A DNA stretch of 64,000 nucleotides from JAPSGM01 sp963777045 (GTDB taxonomy: Bacteria; Chloroflexota; Limnocylindria; QHBO01), in NCBI GenBank assembly GCA_963777045.1, contig CAVZPD010000015.1:124001-188000 (forward strand), read 5' to 3'. A program made the translations under genes and the position numbers. The notes beneath the pieces were generated by a model, which worked only from the letters and a program-made list of their open reading frames with translations, had not been told where the DNA came from and searched no databases. Positions 58,609-64,000 of this stretch are shown here, piece after piece; position 1 is the first letter of the stretch; each line of letters opens with the position of its first letter.

Positions 58609-59778
58609 CTACGCCTCGTCGGCTTGTTCCTGCGGGAGGAAGCGGTAGGGCAGGCGGCCCGGGAACCGGATCGCGATCTCCTGCGGAATCGTCCCGGCGG
58701 CCGACGCCATGGCGTTCCCGGTCAGCGCGTCCTCGCCCTGCTGCCCGAGGACGGTGAAGAGGTCGCCGCGCGTCACGCCCTCCACGTCGGTCACGTCGAC
58801 GGTGATGCCATCCATGCTGATGCGCCCCACCATCGGAGCTCGCTGCCCGCGCACGAGGGCGCTCCAGCGTCCGTTGCCCAGTGATCGGAAGAGGCCGTCG
58901 GCATAGCCGAGCGGCAGCGTCGCCAGCAGGGTTGGCCGTTCGGTGACGTAGGTACCGCCGTAGCCGACCGGGGTGCCGGGCGCCAGCCGCGCCAGGCGAA
59001 CCGCGCGCGCGTGGACGCTCATCCCCGGCCGCATGCCGGGCGGCAGCTCGACGCCGCGTGCGAGCGATTCGTCGGGGGTGAGGCCGTAGAGGGCCAGCCC
59101 GGGACGCACGGCCTCGTAGCCGACACCCTGCCCGGCCAACATCGCGGCGGACGCCGCCGCATGCCGTGGCGCGCGCAGCCCGGCCGCAGCCAGCTGCTCG
59201 ACGGCGGCGTCGAAGCGAGCGAGCTGCGGCCCGGCCGAATCCGGATCGGCGCCGTCGCGCAGGTGGGTCCATAGCCCGACGACGGCCGGCTGGAGCCGGC
59301 TTGCCTGGCGGGCTGCCAGCGCGACGTCGGCGGGGAGCAGGCCCTGGCGGCTCATCCCCGTGTCGACCTTCAGGTGGAGCGGCGGCAGGTCCTCGCCGGC
59401 GGCGACGGCACGCTCGAGGCCCTCCCGGCTCGTGATGGCGATCTCCAGGCCCGCGGCCGCCGCCACTGGCCAGGCGGAGGCCGGCGGCTCGTAGAGCACC
59501 AGGATGGCGGCGCGCAGGCCCGCATCGCGCAGTGCCAGGCCCTCGTCCAGGGTCGCGACGCAGAAGCGCTCGTGGCCGGCCTCCTCCAGCGCCAGCGAGA
59601 CGGCCGCTGCGCCGTGGCCGTAGGCCTCCGCCTTCACGACCGGAGCGAGGCTGGTCCCCGCCGGCACCAGGGCCCGCAGCACCTGCGCGTTGCCCACGAT
59701 GGCCGCCAGATCGATCTCGACCCAGGCATCCCGGTTGCCCGACGAGCGACCCCCGAAAGGTTGACTGCTGCGAGGCAC
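58609..59778 (-). CDS. alr: Alanine racemase
   Basis: The 389-aa PLP enzyme makes D-alanine for peptidoglycan. It has the PLP Lys K49 in PVVKAEAYGHG, RPGLALYG, catalytic Tyr in VGYGGTYVTE and the GRISMDGITVDVTD motif. GTG 59778 is chosen because TAGGCT lies 7 nt before it, giving 20 residues before the barrel; the frame stays open far upstream across the LacI gene as a shadow. It is convergent with nagA and divergent from the LacI gene. Confidence 0.93.
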   Translation of the reverse strand: MPRSSQPFGGRSSGNRDAWVEIDLAAIVGNAQVLRALVPAGTSLAPVVKAEAYGHGAAAVSLALEEAGHERFCVATLDEGLALRDAGLRAAILVLYEPPASAWPVAAAAGLEIAITSREGLERAVAAGEDLPPLHLKVDTGMSRQGLLPADVALAARQASRLQPAVVGLWTHLRDGADPDSAGPQLARFDAAVEQLAAAGLRAPRHAAASAAMLAGQGVGYEAVRPGLALYGLTPDESLARGVELPPGMRPGMSVHARAVRLARLAPGTPVGYGGTYVTERPTLLATLPLGYADGLFRSLGNGRWSALVRGQRAPMVGRISMDGITVDVTDVEGVTRGDLFTVLGQQGEDALTGNAMASAAGTIPQEIAIRFPGRLPYRFLPQEQADEA

Positions 59779-59784
59779 GGGCGA

Positions 59785-59791
59785 TAGCCTA
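59785..59791. promoter_or_regulatory. Symmetric -10 element (TAGCCTA) shared by alr and the LacI gene
   Basis: TAGCCT on the plus strand and TAGGCT on the minus strand overlap in TAGCCTA. The minus box is 7 nt from the alr GTG (leaderless); the plus box is 27 nt from the LacI GTG, with the operator in between. Confidence 0.5.
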
Positions 59792-59802
59792 GCAGGCACG
59801 TT

Positions 59803-59815
59803 GCAAACCTTTTCC
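59803..59815. promoter_or_regulatory. LacI-family operator upstream of the lacI-type gene
   Basis: GCAAA-CCT-TTTCC lies just downstream of the presumed transcription start, in position for autorepression. Its reverse complement matches the site at 62595-62607 at 12 of 13 positions. Confidence 0.65.
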
Positions 59816-59817
59816 AC

Positions 59818-60891
59818 GTGACCTCGATCCTGGACGTTGCGCGCCGCGCCCACGTGTCGCCGGCGACCGTGTCGCGCGTCCTCTCGGATGCGAACCACGC
59901 GGTCAGCGCCGCCACCCGCGCGCGCGTGCTGCACGCCGCCGACGAGCTCGACTTCGTGCCGAATGCGCTCGCCCGCGGCCTGCTGAAGAGCCGCCTCCCG
60001 ATCGCCGGCGTGATCGTCCACGACATCACCGACCCGTACTTCGCGGAGGTGGTGCGTGGCGTCGAGGACGCCGCAACCCGAAGCGGCTACCTCGTCATCA
60101 CCTGCAGCTCCGATCGCGACCCGGAGCGTGAGCTCTCCTACATCCGGCTCCTGCGCTCGATGCGGGCGGCGGCCATCGTCTTCGCCGGCAGCGGGATCGT
60201 GGACGCCGAGCTGGATAGGCAGGTGCAGCGTCAGCTGGCTGCGATGCGGGGCTACGCGGCGGCCGTGGTCAACCTCTCGCCGCACGCCGGCGGCGAGCCG
60301 ACCGTCGGCATCGACAATGCTGCGGGGGTTGCGGCCATGGTCAGCGCGCTCACGGGCCTCGGTCATCGGCGGATCGCTTTCCTGGCGGGGCCATCGAACC
60401 TCTACGTCAACCACCACCGCCTGGCGGGCTACCGATCCGGCCTGGCCGATGCCGGGCTCCCCTACGACCCCGCCCTCGTCGTCGAATCGGGCTTCGATGC
60501 CAACAGCGGCGCGGCGGCGGTCGATCGGCTCATGGATCGCCCGTCCGACGTCACGGCCATCGCCTGCTCCAACGACCTGCTCGCCATCGGCGCGCAAGAG
60601 CGGCTGGCGGAGCTGGGCATCGGCATCCCGGACGATATCTCGGTTGCCGGGTTCGACGACATCCCGGTCGCGAGCCGTGTGGCGCCCGCCCTGAGCACCG
60701 TCAGGGTTCCGCTGCACGAACTCGGCTACCTCGGCTTTCGGCACGCGGAGCGAGCGTTGGCCGGACGCCGGCCTCGCCGCCGCACCCTGCCGACGGAGGT
60801 CATCCTGCGTGCCTCGACCGGGCCTCCCCCGACCGCGCGGCGAGGCCGGGCGCTCGCCGCGCCGGAGGCGGAACCACTGGTGCCGGCATGA
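59818..60891 (+). CDS. LacI-family transcriptional regulator
   Basis: The 357-aa protein begins directly with the HTH, ILDVARRAHVSPATVSRVLS (about 4-23), and hinge LARGLLKSRL, then a periplasmic-binding-like core with IVHDITDPYFAEVVRGVE (about 68-85), HRRIAFLAGP and ACSNDLLAIGAQERL. The C-terminal 25 residues are an extra basic/Pro tail. It overlaps the ABC ATPase start by 4 nt and has an operator in its own leader and before the substrate-binding protein, so it most likely regulates the importer. Confidence 0.92.
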   Translation: MTSILDVARRAHVSPATVSRVLSDANHAVSAATRARVLHAADELDFVPNALARGLLKSRLPIAGVIVHDITDPYFAEVVRGVEDAATRSGYLVITCSSDRDPERELSYIRLLRSMRAAAIVFAGSGIVDAELDRQVQRQLAAMRGYAAAVVNLSPHAGGEPTVGIDNAAGVAAMVSALTGLGHRRIAFLAGPSNLYVNHHRLAGYRSGLADAGLPYDPALVVESGFDANSGAAAVDRLMDRPSDVTAIACSNDLLAIGAQERLAELGIGIPDDISVAGFDDIPVASRVAPALSTVRVPLHELGYLGFRHAERALAGRRPRRRTLPTEVILRASTGPPPTARRGRALAAPEAEPLVPA

Positions 60892-61703
60892 CGCTCGAAG
60901 CAAGCGTGCAGCAGGCGCAGTCCCAGGATGGCCACGCGCAGATCCTGATCAGCGGTCTCGGCAAGGTCTACCGGACGCGCCGCGGTCAGCACCAGGCGCT
61001 GCAGTCGGTCGACCTGGCCATCCACGCCGGCGAGTTCGTCTCGCTGCTCGGCCCTTCCGGCTGCGGCAAGACGACCCTGCTGAAGATCATCGGCGGCCTG
61101 GTGCGGCGCAGCAGCGGCGAGCTCTCGGTGGACGGCGGCAGCGTCGAGGATGCCCTGCGCGCGCGCAAGTTCGGCTTCGTCTTCCAGGACCCGACCCTCC
61201 TGCCGTGGCGCAGCGTGCAGAAGAACGCGTCGCTCCTGCTCGACATCACCGGGCAGGGGCACGAGCAGCAGCGGGTGAGCGACCTGCTGACCGTCGTGGG
61301 GCTGAAGGGGTTCGAGGACTTCTACCCCGAGCAGCTGTCGGGTGGGATGCGGCAGCGGGTGGCGCTGGCGCGTGCGCTGGCGCTGCAGCCGGAGATCATC
61401 CTCATGGACGAGCCGTTCGCCGCGCTCGACGCACTGACCCGCGACCGGATGGGGGAGGAGCTGCTCCGGATCTGGGACGGGAGCCGGACGGTGGTCTTCG
61501 TGACCCACTCAATCCCGGAGGCGGTGCTCCTCTCGGACCGCGTGGTGGTCCTCTCGTCGGCGCCGGGACGCATCGTGGCCGACGTCAGGATCGATCTCCC
61601 ACGTCCGCGCGGCGGCGAGACCCGCACGAGCCCGGAGTTCGGCCGCTACGAGGCCGAGCTGCGCAGCCACATCGAGGAGACGAGCGATGAAGCGCGCGCC
61701 TGA
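60888..61703 (+). CDS. ABC importer ATP-binding protein (NitT/TauT type)
   Basis: The 271-aa ATPase has Walker A GPSGCGKTTLL (about 57-67), Q-loop FVFQDPTLLPWRSV (about 103-116), signature LSGGMRQRVALARAL, Walker B IILMDEPFAALD and switch His VTHSIPEA, the pattern of the nitrate/sulfonate/taurine group. It is coupled upstream to the LacI gene (ATGA) and overlaps the permease by 17 nt. Confidence 0.92.
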   Translation: MTLEASVQQAQSQDGHAQILISGLGKVYRTRRGQHQALQSVDLAIHAGEFVSLLGPSGCGKTTLLKIIGGLVRRSSGELSVDGGSVEDALRARKFGFVFQDPTLLPWRSVQKNASLLLDITGQGHEQQRVSDLLTVVGLKGFEDFYPEQLSGGMRQRVALARALALQPEIILMDEPFAALDALTRDRMGEELLRIWDGSRTVVFVTHSIPEAVLLSDRVVVLSSAPGRIVADVRIDLPRPRGGETRTSPEFGRYEAELRSHIEETSDEARA

Positions 61704-62553
61704 GCCGGCGGCCACCACCAGCGTCGCGCGCCCTGCCGCCGCCGACGGCGTCGAGGAGCGGCAGGAGTTCCTGCCGGGCGCCGGTGGGACCTGGATGACG
61801 GCGCTCCTCCCCGCCGGCTTTCTCCTCCTGCTCGTCGTCATCTGGGAGCTGGCGGCCACCTACACCGAGGTCCCGGAGTACATCCTGCCGGCGCCGACCG
61901 CCATCGTGGCGCGGCTCTTCGAGTCGTGGAACCTGCTCGGCAGCGCCACCTGGGTCACAACCACGGAGATCCTCATCGGCTTCGGCGTCGGCGTGGCGCT
62001 GGGGATCGCGCTGGCCATCCCGATCGCCTACTCGGACCTGGTGCGGAACACGCTCTACCCGCTGATCGTGGCGTCGCAGGCGGTCCCGAAGATCGCGATC
62101 GCACCGCTGCTGGTGCTCTGGCTCGGCTTCGACCTCACCCCGAAGGTGGTCGTCACCGCGCTGATGGTCTTTTTCCCGGTGACGGTGACCGCCGCGGAGG
62201 GCCTCTCGAGCGTCGACCCGAACCTGCTCGACCTGCTCAGGTCGGTCAACGCCAGCCGCGCCCAGATCTTCTTCCGCATCCGCTTCCCGCACGCACTTCC
62301 CCAGCTCTTCGCCGGGCTGAAGATCGGTATCACCCTGGCCGTGGTGGGCGCGGTGGTCGGGGAGTGGGTCGGCGCCGATTCCGGGCTCGGCTACCTGCTG
62401 GTGTACGCCAACACGCTGCTCGACTCGACGCTGCTCTTCGCCGCGCTGCTACTGCTCATCGTGCTGGGCGTCGTGCTCTTCCTGATCGTGGGTGTCCTGG
62501 AACGGGTACTGCTGCCCTGGCACCGCGACCGCGCGACCTATCTCGGAACGTAG
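61687..62553 (+). CDS. ABC importer permease (NitT/TauT type)
   Basis: The 288-aa protein has a polar start of about 33 residues, then six or seven helices, with ILPAPTAIVARLFESW (about 59-74) and the EAA-like loop in VDPNLLDLLRSVNASRAQIFFRIRFPHALPQLF, where the ATPase docks. The family handles nitrate, sulfonates, pyrimidine precursors and riboflavin. No partner gene makes the substrate obvious. It forms an importer with the genes on both sides. Confidence 0.9.
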   Translation: MKRAPEPAATTSVARPAAADGVEERQEFLPGAGGTWMTALLPAGFLLLLVVIWELAATYTEVPEYILPAPTAIVARLFESWNLLGSATWVTTTEILIGFGVGVALGIALAIPIAYSDLVRNTLYPLIVASQAVPKIAIAPLLVLWLGFDLTPKVVVTALMVFFPVTVTAAEGLSSVDPNLLDLLRSVNASRAQIFFRIRFPHALPQLFAGLKIGITLAVVGAVVGEWVGADSGLGYLLVYANTLLDSTLLFAALLLLIVLGVVLFLIVGVLERVLLPWHRDRATYLGT

Positions 62554-62594
62554 ACCACCGCTCGCAACTGCACTGGAGGTGAACAGACGTGTTT

Positions 62595-62607
62595 GGAAAA
62601 GGTTTCC
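62595..62607. promoter_or_regulatory. LacI-family operator before the substrate-binding protein gene
   Basis: GGAAA-AGG-TTTCC is a perfect 5+3+5 palindrome 36 nt before the ATG at 62643, nearly identical to the site in the LacI leader. It implies a separate regulated promoter for this gene. Confidence 0.65.
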
Positions 62608-62642
62608 CATTGAGGCAAGAACCCGGCACTGGAGGCTCCCGA

Positions 62643-63692
62643 ATGACCATCCGACTACGATTGCTCGCAATCTGGACGCTGGGCGTCATGGCGCTCGCGG
62701 CATGCAGCAGCGGCAGCTCCGCCTCGCCGGCTTCCAGCGAGGAGCCGATGACGAGCGCGAGCGAGGCGGCCAGCATGGCGCCCACCGAGGAGGCCACCGC
62801 CACGCCCGTGGAGATGACCTCGGTCGACTTCCGGCTCAACTGGGTCATCTCCGGCAACCACGCGCCCTACTTCCTCGCCAAGCAGGAGGGGTACTGGGAG
62901 GACTGCGGCCTCGATGTCAGTCTGGCCGCCGGCCAGGGATCGGGTGACACCGCGCAGCTGGTCGCCAACGGCTCACAGGAGTTCGGCCTCACCGATGCGG
63001 TCTCCATCTCCGCCGGCCGCGTGAAGGGCCTGCCGGTGAAGTCGCTCGGCGTCATCTACCAGTCCAACCCGTCGGCGATCGTCTCCTACAAGGACGCCGG
63101 CATCACCGAGCTCTCGGATGTCGAGGGCAAGACCTGGGGCGCCGTCCCGGGCGGCTCGCCGTACCTGCTGCTCCAGGCGCTCTTCGAGCAGAACGGCATC
63201 ACCGACGTGCGTGAGGTCAGCGTCCCGGCCCCGGGCATCGCCCAGCTGAAGGCGGGCCAGGTCGACTTCATCACCTTCTTCGGTAACGAGGCCGCGAACA
63301 TCGACGCGAGCCCCGACGAGAACCTGGACGTCGTCCCCTTCAAGGACTACGGGCAGGACATCTACGGCCTCGCGATCGCTTCGAGCGACGACTACATCGA
63401 CAGCCATCCCGACCAGGTCAGCTGCTTCGTGGATGGCATCCGCAAGGGCTGGCAGGCGGCCGTGGATGATCCGCAGGCGGCGCTCGACGCGCTGTATGCG
63501 GCGGCACCCGAGACGCAGGATCGCCCCGAGGTGATGCAGGCGCTGCTCGACGGCGCGTTCGAGTACGCCGGCGACAACCTGCTGGAGCAGACGGCGGACA
63601 AGTGGGATGCCACGCAGACCACCCTCGCCGATGCCGGCATCATCGACGATACGCTCGATCCCAGCGAGTTCTTCACCAACGACTACCAGTAA
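62643..63692 (+). CDS. ABC importer substrate-binding lipoprotein (NMT1/THI5-like)
   Basis: The 349-aa protein has lipobox LAA-C21, a Ser/Ala/Glu linker (about 22-55) and an NMT1/THI5-like fold: DFRLNWVISGNHAPYFLAKQEGYWEDCGLDV (about 60-90), GSGDTAQLVANGSQEFGLTDAVS (about 98-120) and VPGGSPYLLLQAL. The LNWxxxGxHAPYFLAxxEGYW motif is typical of binders for pyrimidine-like or other heterocyclic compounds. ATG 62643 follows GGAGG by 7 nt. Confidence 0.9.
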   Translation: MTIRLRLLAIWTLGVMALAACSSGSSASPASSEEPMTSASEAASMAPTEEATATPVEMTSVDFRLNWVISGNHAPYFLAKQEGYWEDCGLDVSLAAGQGSGDTAQLVANGSQEFGLTDAVSISAGRVKGLPVKSLGVIYQSNPSAIVSYKDAGITELSDVEGKTWGAVPGGSPYLLLQALFEQNGITDVREVSVPAPGIAQLKAGQVDFITFFGNEAANIDASPDENLDVVPFKDYGQDIYGLAIASSDDYIDSHPDQVSCFVDGIRKGWQAAVDDPQAALDALYAAAPETQDRPEVMQALLDGAFEYAGDNLLEQTADKWDATQTTLADAGIIDDTLDPSEFFTNDYQ

Positions 63693-63712
63693 GTAGTCGC
63701 TGGTCATGTCAC

Positions 63713-63743
63713 GGTCCGGGCGGGGGACTCTTCCGCCCGGACC
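63713..63743 (+). terminator. Strong hairpin between the binding-protein gene and the following SDR
   Basis: GGTCCGGGCGG and CCGCCCGGACC form a perfect 11-bp stem with a 9-nt loop, 20 nt after the stop. No U-run follows. It may stabilise the binding-protein mRNA or partly terminate transcription before the SDR gene. Confidence 0.55.
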
Positions 63744-63765
63744 AACCCAATCACGAGGAGGACAC

Positions 63766-64000
63766 GTGCAGCTGTCACTCGAAGGACGGGTGATCCTGGT
63801 GACCGGCGGTAGCCGAGGCATCGGTGCTGCCATTGCCCGCGGCGCGGCGCAGGCAGGAGCCGACGTGGCCGTTGTCTACCGCGAGAGTGCCGTGGCGGCG
63901 GAGGCGGTCGTGGGCGAGATCCGTGAACTCGGTCGACGCGCCGATGCCTATCCCTGCGACGTCTCCAGCAGGCCCGACGTCGATGCCGCAGTGGCGCGCA
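63766..64000 (+). CDS. SDR family oxidoreductase (cut by right edge)
   Basis: Only 78 residues are in the window. They show an SDR N-terminus, LEGRVILVTGGSRGIGAAIARG (about 5-26), and CDVSS at about 66-70. The catalytic residues are beyond the edge. The GTG start follows GAGGAGG by 4 nt. It lies 73 nt after the binding-protein gene behind a strong hairpin, and may process the imported compound. Confidence 0.85.
   Translation, partial: MQLSLEGRVILVTGGSRGIGAAIARGAAQAGADVAVVYRESAVAAEAVVGEIRELGRRADAYPCDVSSRPDVDAAVAR

Overview
This is a single continuous stretch of high-GC bacterial chromosome, densely coded on both strands. It has no phage, transposase, integrase or CRISPR content. The gene mix fits an uncultivated Chloroflexota lineage, perhaps of the Limnocylindria/Ellin6529 kind: a heme A/heme O synthase fusion beside an aerobic A1-type cytochrome oxidase, four luciferase-like (LLM, F420/FMN-type) oxidoreductases, a DUF2236 oxygenase, DUF1028, many lipoproteins with Ser/Pro/Ala linkers, and the non-mevalonate isoprenoid enzyme IspG. 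The taxonomic call is an inference from gene content only.

Layout. 1-1.8 kb: an Eis-like acetyltransferase (cut by the left edge) divergent from an MpaB/DUF2236 oxygenase. 1.85-9.5 kb: the terminal oxidase locus (ctaA-ctaB fusion, ctaG, coxB/ctaC with an extra cupredoxin domain, ctaD, ctaE, a small membrane protein, a TlpA-type thioredoxin and a one-helix protein). 9.5-16.2 kb: an ABC-2 exporter, a lipoprotein, ispG, a receiver-like protein, and a thiol-redox set (thioredoxin-like lipoprotein, CcdA, TrxB). 16.15-16.52 kb is non-coding and carries short repeats. 16.5-31.7 kb: mixed housekeeping and accessory genes (DUF1028, LLM enzymes, a GDPD-MFS pair, MMPL transporter, HELAH metalloprotease, CaiB-type CoA-transferase, and a HipA-like/DUF3037/cytosine deaminase/LLM operon), followed by tRNA-Gly(UCC). 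31.9-33.4 kb: a frameshifted DUF1801 gene, then a DUF2269 membrane protein divergent from a MarR regulator with a clear operator between them. 33.5-40.2 kb: a copper-handling island (OmpR-type regulator, sensor kinase, SHOCT protein, Met/His-rich small protein, cupredoxin, CcdA-like protein, CopB-type ATPase, cupredoxin lipoprotein).

40.2-47.5 kb: a DUF885 metallopeptidase, then an APC permease-SDR-SDR-NodB-like hydrolase-SDR-agmatinase operon, probably for import and breakdown of an amide or guanidino compound. 47.5-49.8 kb: two secreted proteins of unknown function and a receiver-like protein. 49.9-58.6 kb: a nine-gene run joined mostly by 4-nt stop/start overlaps (KDPG-type aldolase, SorC regulator, SDR, FAD oxidoreductase, phosphotriesterase-like hydrolase, Gfo/Idh/MocA dehydrogenase, SIS protein, ROK kinase, NagA-type deacetylase), which looks like a catabolic operon for an unidentified acetylated amino sugar or sugar acid. 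58.6-64 kb: alanine racemase, divergent from a LacI regulator followed by a NitT/TauT-type ABC importer and the start of another SDR.

Regulation is unusually legible. At least fifteen genes have a TANNNT box 6-9 nt before the start codon, as expected for leaderless transcripts. Two divergent gene pairs share a symmetric TANNNTA box that can serve as a -10 element on both strands. Palindromic operators can be assigned with reasonable confidence to the MarR, SorC and LacI regulators, and the LacI operator recurs upstream of the ABC substrate-binding protein.
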